Positions 44,407 to 52,171 of a stretch of DNA of 64,000 bases are shown here, one piece after another. The stretch comes from Spirochaetaceae bacterium bin103. GTDB taxonomy: Bacteria > Spirochaetota > Spirochaetia > SZUA-6 > Bin103. The stretch lies in the NCBI GenBank assembly GCA_002238925.1, contig MPNH01000012.1, positions 21,218 to 85,217 on the forward strand. Reading direction: 5' to 3'. The number at the start of each line of letters is the position of its first letter. The first letter of the stretch is position 1. Under the pieces are notes generated by a model. The model worked only from the letters and a program-made list of their open reading frames with translations. It made no database searches and was not told the DNA's origin. The position numbers were made by a program, and so were the translations under genes.

Positions 44407-45513
44407 ATGCTCACCAGATTCTACGCAGACAACTTTCGGTGTCTGAGCAACTTTGAACTCAAGCTTGATGAAGCGAACGTATTCCTCGGTGCCAATGGCA
44501 CCGGTAAGAGTTCGGTGTTGTCCGTCCTTTGGAAGATCCAGAACCTAGTGGCGCTTGGGCGCCGCATCGACGAAGTGTTCCCCGCCCGGGATCTGTCCCT
44601 GCGCCGGAATGACAAGACGCAACGCTTCGAGATCGAGTGTTGCGTCGACAAGCAGACCTACATGTACCGATTAGTCGTGGAACACGACCAGGACCATGGC
44701 CGGATGCGGATCGCGGAAGAGACGCTTGAACATACGGGCGGACCCCTGTTCGGGTTTCAATACGGCGAAGCTCAACTGTACAACGACGAGTATGTGCCGG
44801 CTGGTCAGACCTATCCGTTCGATTGGACCCTGTCCGGGCTCAGTGCATTGTATGAGCGACCCAATAACCGCAAGCTCAGCCGCTTCAAGAACGAGCTCGA
44901 AAACTACGTCATCGTGAGTCCCTGTCCGCCGACGATCAGACCTGAAACCAGAACCGAAGATCACTTTTTGGAGCCGATGATGGGCAACTTTGTCGGTTGG
45001 TACCGCTATCGCTCTCAGGAGAACATGGGAGCGGTCGCGGAACTGTTCGATGCACTCCGGCAGGCTCTCGACGGGTTTCATTCAATGCGACTCAGAGAAT
45101 CTGGCGAGAACTCACGCATTCTGAAAGCGGTGTTTCGAGACTCTGACAACAAGAAAGTCGATTACGGACTCGACCAGATTTCCGATGGTCAACGTGCAAT
45201 GATAGCGTTGTACAGCCTGATTGTACTCACGGACGATCGACGAGCATCCCTGTTCATCGACGAACCTGACAACTACGTGGCGCTGCGCGAGATACAGCCA
45301 TGGCTCGCGGAAGCCGTCGCGCATTGCGGAGATTCCCTGGAGCAGATTGTCGTCGTCTCCCACCATCCGACCACCATCGACTATATGGCGGGCGCCCACG
45401 GACGGTGGTTTTACCGCGACGGTGAAGGACCGGTACGAGTAACGGATGAACCACAGCACGCGAGCGGGAAGCTGTCGATCTCGGAGGCTATTGCTCGTGG
45501 CTGGCAGCAGTGA
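44407..45513 (+). CDS. AAA-family ATPase of a two-gene TOPRIM cassette
   Basis: 368 residues. Opening is MLTRFYADNFRCLSNFELKL with Walker A VFLGANGTGKSSVLSVLW (residues about 28-36). Signature-like DQISDGQRAMIALYSLIVL is followed by Walker B ASLFIDEPDNYVALREIQPW and the His-switch VVVSHHPTTIDYM. This is an ABC/SMC-like AAA_21 ATPase. It overlaps its partner by four bases. Base composition is visibly lower in GC than in argJ and rmuC on either side, which suggests acquisition. ATPase plus TOPRIM-like partner is the layout of PARIS, RloAB and related defence modules; sequence similarity to any one of them could not be tested. Confidence 0.85.
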   Translation: MLTRFYADNFRCLSNFELKLDEANVFLGANGTGKSSVLSVLWKIQNLVALGRRIDEVFPARDLSLRRNDKTQRFEIECCVDKQTYMYRLVVEHDQDHGRMRIAEETLEHTGGPLFGFQYGEAQLYNDEYVPAGQTYPFDWTLSGLSALYERPNNRKLSRFKNELENYVIVSPCPPTIRPETRTEDHFLEPMMGNFVGWYRYRSQENMGAVAELFDALRQALDGFHSMRLRESGENSRILKAVFRDSDNKKVDYGLDQISDGQRAMIALYSLIVLTDDRRASLFIDEPDNYVALREIQPWLAEAVAHCGDSLEQIVVVSHHPTTIDYMAGAHGRWFYRDGEGPVRVTDEPQHASGKLSISEAIARGWQQ

Positions 45514-46058
45514 GCGCCAGCATCATTCTACTCTGTGAGGATCAGCGGACCGACCAGTTCGTACGGCGATTCCTGAAGCATCGCAATTTCAGGACGCACG
45601 ACATCCACACCGTTCCTCTCCCTGCGAAAGGCTCGGGCGAACAATGGGTCCGCGAGCAGTATCCGGAAGAGCTGCAGTGGGTTCGCAGGAAGAAGCAAAC
45701 GGTCCTCCTGGTAGTCACGGATGCGGATATGAATACCACGGCGAACCGACGATCCCGATTAGATCGGCAATGCGATACGGAAGAGGTACGAAAGAGACAG
45801 CCGAGAGATCTGGTGATCATCGCAATTCCAAGGAGAAACATCGAAACCTGGCTGTGGCACCTGAAGACTGGCGAGGTTGTCAATGAAGTACACGACTACA
45901 AGCCGCGATTCCGCAAGCTCAATACAGCAGGGCTGCATGAACTCGCGGACTCATTGTATCGGATGTGTGACCGCGAGCAGAGCCTTCTTCCTACAGCGCC
46001 GCCATCGCTAAAGGAGGCGTGTCTCGAATACGCCACTCTGACGCGCTTCCTGCGCTGA
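45510..46058 (+). CDS. TOPRIM-like small protein, partner of the ATPase
   Basis: 182 residues from a GTG overlapping the ATPase stop. The N-terminus IILLCEDQRTDQFVRRFL has Glu10/Asp11, and TVLLVVTDADMN gives Asp71/Asp73, the two acidic clusters of a TOPRIM fold. LVIIAIPRRNIETWLWHL follows, a conserved block in DUF4276/DUF4435-like families. It could be a nuclease or a nucleotide-binding effector released by the ATPase. It is intact, with no signal or TM. The name of the exact family was not recognised with certainty. Confidence 0.7.
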   Translation: MSASIILLCEDQRTDQFVRRFLKHRNFRTHDIHTVPLPAKGSGEQWVREQYPEELQWVRRKKQTVLLVVTDADMNTTANRRSRLDRQCDTEEVRKRQPRDLVIIAIPRRNIETWLWHLKTGEVVNEVHDYKPRFRKLNTAGLHELADSLYRMCDREQSLLPTAPPSLKEACLEYATLTRFLR

Positions 46059-46109
46059 CAAGCTCTTTATTCATTCCACCACCGCGCCGACCCTAGTAGG
46101 GACATAGCC

Positions 46110-46934
46110 ATGTTGAGCTTGGAGTTGGTAGCCGGTGCGGCGGCGCTGGGCGGCGTGCTGGTGACGCTGATCGTAATGGCGGCGGCGCGGGCCGCCAGCG
46201 TGGGCGGTGCGGGTGCGCTGCGCCGGCGCGTGGAGCAGCTCGACCAGTTGTCGCGGCGGCTGATGCGCTTCGAGGAGGCGCTCACCGTACCGCGCCAGCG
46301 CGGCGCCTATGGCGAGCGCCTGCTGGAGGAACTGCTGGCCACCTGGCTGCCACGCTCCGGCTTTGCCACCCAGGTCACGCTGCCGGGCGGGGTGCGCGTC
46401 GATGCCATGGTCCGGCTCGGCGAGCGCAACGTGGCGATCGACGCCAAGTTCCCGTTCGAGGCGGTGGAGCAGGAGGCGCCCGACCAGCCGCTGAGCAAGG
46501 CGGCCGCGCGCGCCATTACCCGGCACGTCGCCGCGGTCGGCGACAAGTACGTGCTGCCGGATGCCGGCACCTACAACTTCGCGCTGCTGTACGTGCCAAC
46601 CGACGCGCTCTACTTGCGCTGCTTTGCCGGGCCGGAGGACGAGCTCCTGCGCACCGCCCTGCAGCGCCGCGTGGTGCCGGTGGGGCCGTCGGGCCTGTAC
46701 CTCTACCTGCACACCGTCGGCCACGCGCTGCGCGGCGTGCACCTGGCCGGCTCCGCGCTGGAACTGGCCGACACCCTGCAGCGTGCCCGCGACGAGGTCA
46801 CGGCGCTGCTCGACGCCGACGCGCGCATGGAAAGCCAGCTCCTGCAACTCGGCCGCGGGCACGCGGCCGCCCGCAACCGGCTGCGCAGCCTCGCCGTCGC
46901 CCTGGAGCGCCTCGCCGGCGTGCGCCGCGAGTAG
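46110..46934 (+). CDS. rmuC: RmuC-family DNA recombination protein
   Basis: 274 residues, short for RmuC. There is one N-terminal TM (LELVAGAAALGGVLVTLIVM), a coiled-coil of about 40 residues, then the nuclease-like core: RGAYGERLLEELLATWLP, VRVDAMVRLGERNVAIDAKF with an Asp...DAK pattern of restriction-type folds, and YNFALLYVPTDALYLRCF. RmuC limits recombination at short inverted repeats in E. coli. It follows the ATPase/TOPRIM cassette but has much higher GC content, so it belongs to the core genome rather than the cassette. Confidence 0.88.
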   Translation: MLSLELVAGAAALGGVLVTLIVMAAARAASVGGAGALRRRVEQLDQLSRRLMRFEEALTVPRQRGAYGERLLEELLATWLPRSGFATQVTLPGGVRVDAMVRLGERNVAIDAKFPFEAVEQEAPDQPLSKAAARAITRHVAAVGDKYVLPDAGTYNFALLYVPTDALYLRCFAGPEDELLRTALQRRVVPVGPSGLYLYLHTVGHALRGVHLAGSALELADTLQRARDEVTALLDADARMESQLLQLGRGHAAARNRLRSLAVALERLAGVRRE

Positions 46935-46939
46935 AACGG

Positions 46940-48093
46940 TCAGTCCGACGGCGGATGCAGGGTCAGTTCCAGGCGTAACGGCAAGTGGTCGGAGTGGCCG
47001 CCCGCCGGCGGGCCGCGGTAGAACGCGCGCGGCGCGCCGTCGCCATCGAGCAGGCCGTCGTGGATCACCGCGAACCCGCCGCCCACCGCGTAGCTCAGGC
47101 CACGCTCATCGAACAGGCCCGGCCCGAGCAGCAGGTGGTCGATGGTCTGCCAATCGTCCCCGTACCGGTAGCTTCCCGCCGGCTCCGCATCCGCGTCATG
47201 AGTCAGCCACGGACTATACAACTCCACCGGCGCACGCGCCTGCGGAACGGTCCCGGTAACGCGCAGCCCGCCGGCGGCATCGGGCGCGGCAGCCGGCATC
47301 AGCGCCGTGGCGTAGCGCCGTCCCTGGCGCTCATACTCGTCGACCGACTCGTTCAGGTCGCCGGCCACCAGGATCTCCGCCGCCGGATCGGCCGTACTGA
47401 TCTCGTCGATACGGGCGGCCAGCACGGCCGCCGCGCGGCGCCGGGGGACCTCCCCGCACGGAGCCCGTCGATGCGGCCGGCCAGCACGGCGGCCGCGCGG
47501 CGCCGGTACACCTCGGTCTCGGCGGCGCCGCCCCGTTTCGACTTCCAGTGGTTGTTGAACAGGAACAGCGACGGCGCATCGCCGTCCGGGCCGAGCGCCA
47601 CTTCCACTTCCAGGATCGGCCGCAGCGGCCGCTCCAGGCCCTCCTCGGCGCCGGCAGCGGGACCGCTGTCGACCCACAGCGCGCCGACCCGGCGCACCGG
47701 CAGCTTGGACAACACCACCGGTCCGTTGGCGTTGTGCGGATCGGGCAGCCACACCACGTGCCGGTAACCGAGGCCGTCCAGCTCCAGATCCACCAGCCGT
47801 TGCGCGGCGGCGTAGTGTTCCACCTCCTGCAGGGCGACCAGGTCGGCGCCGTCGCGGTCGGCGGCCGCCAGCGCCCTGCCGATGGCGCGCAGCTTGGCCG
47901 TGTACAGATCCTCGCTCCAGCCGCCATGGCGGGTGAATTCGCGGTACTCGCCGCCGTCCACCTCGGCGTCGAACAGGTTCTCGACGTTGTAGCTGACCAC
48001 CGTGATGGTGCGCGCGGAGCCGGTGCAGGCGGCCAGCAGCAGTACCGCGCCGGCTACCACCGCGGCCGCCGATGCGCCGCGATACACGGTCAA
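46940..48093 (-). pseudogene. Endonuclease/exonuclease/phosphatase-family lipoprotein, frameshifted by duplication
   Basis: The N-terminal part from ATG 48093 has a lipobox (VLLLAAC) and the EEP signatures ITVVSYNVENLFD and DLVALQEVEHYAAAQRLVDL, then NNHWKSKRGG. The C-terminal part lies in another frame and has EILVAGDLNESVDEYE and DDWQTIDHLLLGPGLFDE, then GGHSDHLPLRL with the catalytic His. Both frames code RRRAAAVLAxRID at the junction because of an imperfect 62-bp tandem duplication (47404-47527). Removing one copy restores a single protein. EEP enzymes cleave phosphodiesters; this one would be anchored to a membrane. Stop to start with purC is an ATGA overlap. Confidence 0.8.
47404..47527. 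repeat. Imperfect direct repeat, 62-bp offset, inside the EEP gene
   Basis: CGTCGATACGGGCGGCCAGC at 47404 recurs as CGTCGATGCGGCCGGCCAGC at 47466. About 42 bases align well, then the first copy turns G/C-rich (five G, then four C) where the second copy reads family-like codons. The 62-bp step breaks the reading frame. Confidence 0.8.
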
Positions 48094-49058
48094 CCGCCCG
48101 CGCCGGCGCGGATCACGCCCGCGTACTCGGCCAGCTCTTCCTGTTCGCTGAACGCCGACGGCACCAACTCGGCGCCGGTCAGCAGCCGGAACGCTTCCCG
48201 GTAACGCTCGCCGAGCCCCTCCCGCACGTGGTCCGGAATCTCCGGGGGCTCACCATCGCCCATGTAGCCGCGCTCCATCAGCCAGGCGCGCAGAAACTCC
48301 TTGTCCAGCTTGCGCTGTGGCCGGCCCTCGGCAAAACGTTCGGCGTATTCGCCGGCGTACCAGTACCGGCTGCTGTCCGGGGTGTGCACCTCGTCGGCGA
48401 GCACCAGTTCGTCGCCGATCGTACCGAACTCGTACTTGGTATCCACCAGGATCAGCCCGCCGCGGGCGGCCATTTCGACCCCGCGCCGGTACAGCCGCAG
48501 CGCCGCCGCCTCGATTCGCTCCCACAACTGGCCGTCCACGATATCCCCCGCGAGCAGCTCGGCGCGCGCGAGCGGGCGGTCGTGCTGCCCCGGCGGCGCC
48601 TTGGTCGACGGCGTCAGCAGCGGCTCCGGGAACCGTTCGTCGGCGCGCATCCCGGCCGGCAGCCGGATGCCGGACACCGCCCCGTCGCGCTGATAGTCGC
48701 GCCACGCCGAACCGGTCAGGTAGCCGCGCACCACCACCTCGACCGGCACCACCGAGCAGCGCCGCACCAGCATGCTGCGCGGCGTCACCTCGCGCAGCAG
48801 ATGGCCTGCCACGATGTCCGCGGTGTGCCGGAACCAGAACACCGAGAGCTGATTCAGCACCTGCCCCTTGCTGGGAATGGTGGTCAGCACGCGGTCGAAT
48901 GCCGACACCCGGTCGCTGGTCACCACCAGTAGCCGGTCGCCGAGATCCACCACCTCGCGGACCTTGAAGGAGCGCACTTCCGGAACCCGGCCGGCACCGC
49001 CAACGAGGGCGTGCAGCCGGTCGCTCCGCAACCCCGGGAATGTTTCCCTAGAGCTCAT
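48090..49058 (-). CDS. purC: Phosphoribosylaminoimidazole-succinocarboxamide synthase
   Basis: 322 residues, the longer type of SAICAR synthase. Signatures are VRSFKVREVVDLGDRLLVV, TSDRVSAFDRVLTTIPSKG, VVPVEVVVRGYLTGSAWRDY and GLILVDTKYEFGTIGDELVL, then DEVHTPDSSRYW. It joins CAIR with aspartate in purine synthesis. It overlaps clpP upstream by 11 bases and the EEP gene downstream by four, so the three are likely one transcript. No other pur gene is present. Confidence 0.96.
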   Translation of the reverse strand: MSSRETFPGLRSDRLHALVGGAGRVPEVRSFKVREVVDLGDRLLVVTSDRVSAFDRVLTTIPSKGQVLNQLSVFWFRHTADIVAGHLLREVTPRSMLVRRCSVVPVEVVVRGYLTGSAWRDYQRDGAVSGIRLPAGMRADERFPEPLLTPSTKAPPGQHDRPLARAELLAGDIVDGQLWERIEAAALRLYRRGVEMAARGGLILVDTKYEFGTIGDELVLADEVHTPDSSRYWYAGEYAERFAEGRPQRKLDKEFLRAWLMERGYMGDGEPPEIPDHVREGLGERYREAFRLLTGAELVPSAFSEQEELAEYAGVIRAGAGG

Positions 49059-49704
49059 CCTGAGAACTGATGATGCTGCCGACCAGTCCGTAGGCGAGCG
49101 CTTCCTGGGCGCCCATCCAGTAGTCGCGGTCGGTGTCCTGCTCCACTTCCGACTCCGGCTTGCCGGTCTCCTGCGAGATCAGCACGTTCATCTTGCGCCG
49201 CATCAGGTCGATTTCCTTGGCCTGAATCTCGATCTCGGTGCCGACACCGCGGAATCCGGCCATCGGCTGATGAATCAGGTAGCGCGAGTTGGGCAGCGCG
49301 AAGCGGCGCTCCTTGGGCGCCGCCAGCAGGATGATGGCACCGGCGCTGGCCACCAGCCCCATGCCGATCATCTTTACCGGCGGGCGCACGAACCGCATCA
49401 TGTCCAGGATCGCGAAGCCGGCATCGGCATCGCCGCCGGGGCTGTCGACGAACACCTTGATCGGCTCATCGCCCTCCTGCTCCAACAGCAGCAGCTGCCG
49501 CACCACCCGCTCCGCCAGTTCCTTGTTGACCTCGCCGGTGAGCAGTATGGTGCGGGTCTTCAGAAACTGCTTCAACAGGGGATTCTCGGCCTCGCCGCCG
49601 CGGCCTTCCCCTTCCTGCTCGTCCTGCTCATCCTCGGCCTGCCAGCCGTCGTTGGCATGCCAGCCTTGTCCTGCGTACCAGTCGGGTCGCACGTCGCCTC
49701 CCAT
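49048..49704 (-). CDS. clpP: ClpP-family serine protease
   Basis: 218 residues from ATG 49704. A GTG at 49692 with GGAGGCGAC just before it may be the real start. The ClpP fold is clear: VFVDSPGGDADAGFAILDMM, nucleophile Ser120 in GLVASAGAIILLA, His145 in RYLIHQPMAG and Asp190 in EQDTDRDYWM. The nucleophile context ASAGA differs from the usual ASMGA. The first 40 residues are a hydrophilic acidic extension (QAEDEQDEQEGEGRGGEAEN), absent from housekeeping ClpP, so this may be a second, specialised ClpP. It forms the proteolytic chamber with a Clp ATPase, which is not encoded here. Confidence 0.92.
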   Translation of the reverse strand: MGGDVRPDWYAGQGWHANDGWQAEDEQDEQEGEGRGGEAENPLLKQFLKTRTILLTGEVNKELAERVVRQLLLLEQEGDEPIKVFVDSPGGDADAGFAILDMMRFVRPPVKMIGMGLVASAGAIILLAAPKERRFALPNSRYLIHQPMAGFRGVGTEIEIQAKEIDLMRRKMNVLISQETGKPESEVEQDTDRDYWMGAQEALAYGLVGSIISSQDEL

Positions 49705-49818
49705 TCGCCGGAGCGCCGCCAGCTTCCCGCCGCCGCTTGCCAGCCTCGCGCGGCAATATACTCACCGCTTCCAGGAGGTGCCAATGAGCGCCGCCGCCGC
49801 GGCCCGCGCCGCCCCGCG

Positions 49819-50925
49819 TCAGTTGACGTTGACGCGGCCATGCAGGGCCGGAAACTGCTCGCTGGTCAGTGCCGCCAGCTCCTCGCCCGCGCGGTACATG
49901 ATCACCCCCTCTATGCCCGGGTAGCCGCCGCGCAACAGCTCCTCGCCGCCGCTGCCCAGTACGAACAGCGCCGTGGCGAGCGCGTCCGCCTCGATGGCGC
50001 TGCCGGCAATCACCGACACCGAAGCCGCGTCGCTGTCGGGATGACCGGTCGCGGGGTTGAGGATGTGGTGATAGCGGACGCCGTCGCGCTCCATGAAGCG
50101 CTCGTAATCTCCCGACGTGGCCAGCGCCACCCGCTGCCCGGCCGCGCCGATGGCGGCGATCGTCAGCGGGGCGTCTGCGGAGCGCGGGTGCCGGATCCAG
50201 ATCCGCCACTGCGTGCCATCCGGTTTCAGGTCCGACACCAGCACGTCGCCGCCCGCCTCCAACAGGAACCGCCGGTAACCGCGGTCGGCAAGCCAGTCGG
50301 CCAGGTGATCCACCACCGCGCCCTTGCCGATGGCGCCCAGGTCCAGTTCCGCGTCGTGCAGCACCGCCGATGCGCCGGTCACCTGCAGGCGGCGGTAGTC
50401 GACCCGGTCCAGCGCGGCGCGCAAGGCGGCCGGTTCCGGCAGCGTGCCGCCGCCATCGAAGTCCCACAGCCGGGTGACCGGCAGCACGGTGGGGTCGAAC
50501 GCGCCGCCGGTGGCCTCCGCCAACTGCACGGCTCGGCTCAGGGTGGCGGCGGTCAGCGGGTCGAGGTCGGCCGCGCCGTCGCGGTTGAGCCGCGCCACCG
50601 GGCTCGCCGGGTCACGGTGGTCATAGCGCGATGCGTAGGCGTGGGCGGCGCTCTCGAATGCCTGCCAGTCGGGGTTGCGCCCGTACACCGAGACGCGCAC
50701 CACCGTGGACATGGCGGCGAATTCGTGCTGCCGAAGAGAGTCGCTGCAGCCGTTCAACACCGCCATGGCCAGCACGGCGGCAACCAAGGGGGCACGCAGC
50801 CAGCGGCTGCGCAGTCGGTCGCCGCAGCCGGTCCGTGCGGGCAGTGCAAGCGCGGCGGCCCGGACACGCGCGATGAGCAGCACGCGGCGCCGGCGGCCCC
50901 GTTGCGCGCGCCGTGTAGCGGTCAT
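49819..50925 (-). CDS. apbE: FAD:protein FMN transferase (ApbE), lipoprotein
   Basis: 368 residues. Lipobox after a long basic N-terminus: APLVAAVLAMAVLNGC. The ApbE motifs are MSTVVRVSVYG, GGAFDPTVLPV, LDLGAIGKGAVVDHLADWL, FLLEAGGDVLV and HHILNPATGHPDSD. The enzyme attaches FMN to Thr residues of redox proteins such as RnfG or NqrC on the outside of the inner membrane. The first 40 residues are Arg-rich, and a later start such as the ATG near the hydrophobic core could be used. No Rnf/Nqr genes are present in the window. Confidence 0.92.
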   Translation of the reverse strand: MTATRRAQRGRRRRVLLIARVRAAALALPARTGCGDRLRSRWLRAPLVAAVLAMAVLNGCSDSLRQHEFAAMSTVVRVSVYGRNPDWQAFESAAHAYASRYDHRDPASPVARLNRDGAADLDPLTAATLSRAVQLAEATGGAFDPTVLPVTRLWDFDGGGTLPEPAALRAALDRVDYRRLQVTGASAVLHDAELDLGAIGKGAVVDHLADWLADRGYRRFLLEAGGDVLVSDLKPDGTQWRIWIRHPRSADAPLTIAAIGAAGQRVALATSGDYERFMERDGVRYHHILNPATGHPDSDAASVSVIAGSAIEADALATALFVLGSGGEELLRGGYPGIEGVIMYRAGEELAALTSEQFPALHGRVNVN

Positions 50926-50929
50926 CGCG

Positions 50930-52171
50930 TCAGGCGAGGCTGAGGTTCTTCAGGCTGGCCAGGTCCAGGTTCAGGCGGTCGCGAATCTCGGCGAAGGCGG
51001 TAAGGGTATCGGCCACGTCCTGATCGGTGTGCAGCGCCGTCGGAATCATGCGAAACAGGTTGATGCCGCGCGGCACCACCGGGTAGGTAACGCCGGACAG
51101 GAACACGCCATATTCCTCGCGCAGCATCATCATGATGGCACGCCCGGTTTCCGGGCCGGAGGGGATGTACACCGGCGTCACCGGCGACTGCGTATCGCCG
51201 ATGCTGTAGCCCAGTTCCACCAGGCCGCGCTGCAGGGTGTGGGCGTTGTGCCACATACGGTCGCGATACTCCGGATGCGCCAGGATCTCGTCGAGCGTGG
51301 CGCCGAGCACGTCCACGTACACCATCGGCAGCGCCTTGGCGAACACGTTGGTGCGCGCATTGAAGCGGATGTATTCGATCACCTCCGGGGCGCCGGCCGT
51401 CACGCCGCCGATCGCCGCGAACGCCTTGGCGAAGGTGCCGAAGTAGAGGTCGATCTCGTCCTGCACCCCAAAGTGCTCGGAGGTGCCGCGCCCGTTGTCG
51501 CCCATCACCCCGAAGCCGTGCGCGTCGTCGATGAAGATGCGCGCCTCGTATTGGCGCGCAAGGGCGACGATCTCGGGCAGATTGGCCAGATCGCCGCGCA
51601 TCCCGTACACGCCCTCGATCACAATGAGAATGCCGCCGTCGCCGCGCTCGCGCTCGGCGCGGAGTTGCTGCTCGAGACTGTCCATGTCGTTGTGCCGGAA
51701 CGGCCGGAAGCGGCGCCCGGCCATCGCCAGGATGGTGCCGTCGATCATCGATGCATGCGAAAGCTTGTCGATTATGACCACGTCCTTGGGACCGATCAGG
51801 GCGGAGATCGTCCCCATCACGCCGAGGTAGCCGTAATTGAACAGCACGGAAGCCTGCTTGCCGCAGTATTCGGCCAGCCGCTGCTCCAGCGCCTCGTGCT
51901 TGGTCGTGTTGCCGGTGAGCAGGCGCGACCCCATCGGGGTGCAGGTGGAGTAGCGCGCCACCGACTCCTCGGCGGCAGCCTTGATGCGTTCGTTGCCGGT
52001 CAGACCCAGGTAGCTGTTGATGCCCCACATGATCACCCGGCGCCCGCCCGACTCCATGTGCGGCCCGGGCAGGGAGTCGAGAAGGGGCCGCACCACGTAC
52101 TTGTCCCCGGCCGCCCGGTACACGCCGAAGTAGCCGCCGTCGCCGTGGCACTTTGCAAACAGATCGTTCAT
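50930..52171 (-). CDS. Alpha-oxoamine synthase, probable cysteate fatty-acyltransferase
   Basis: 413 residues, PLP enzyme of the KBL/SPT/BioF family. Core signatures are VIMWGINSYLGLTGNERIKA, SRLLTGNTTKHEALEQRLAE, IIDKLSHASMIDG, IFIDDAHGFGVMGDNGRG and the PLP-Lys region YFGTFAKAFAAIGG. The tail GVTYPVVPRGINLFRMIPTA is like the Bacteroidetes serine palmitoyltransferase/cysteate acyltransferase group rather than BioF. It overlaps the cysteate synthase stop by four bases. This pairing suggests condensation of cysteate with an acyl-CoA to a 3-keto sulfonolipid base. Serine palmitoyltransferase or a threonine-pathway KBL are alternatives. Confidence 0.8.
   Translation of the reverse strand: MNDLFAKCHGDGGYFGVYRAAGDKYVVRPLLDSLPGPHMESGGRRVIMWGINSYLGLTGNERIKAAAEESVARYSTCTPMGSRLLTGNTTKHEALEQRLAEYCGKQASVLFNYGYLGVMGTISALIGPKDVVIIDKLSHASMIDGTILAMAGRRFRPFRHNDMDSLEQQLRAERERGDGGILIVIEGVYGMRGDLANLPEIVALARQYEARIFIDDAHGFGVMGDNGRGTSEHFGVQDEIDLYFGTFAKAFAAIGGVTAGAPEVIEYIRFNARTNVFAKALPMVYVDVLGATLDEILAHPEYRDRMWHNAHTLQRGLVELGYSIGDTQSPVTPVYIPSGPETGRAIMMMLREEYGVFLSGVTYPVVPRGINLFRMIPTALHTDQDVADTLTAFAEIRDRLNLDLASLKNLSLA

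Noticed and set aside
49784..49924. Small plus-strand frame with a perfect AGGAGGT ribosome site near 49771
   Set aside because: It runs antisense into apbE and has no recognisable features; the ribosome-site match is probably chance in the clpP-apbE gap.
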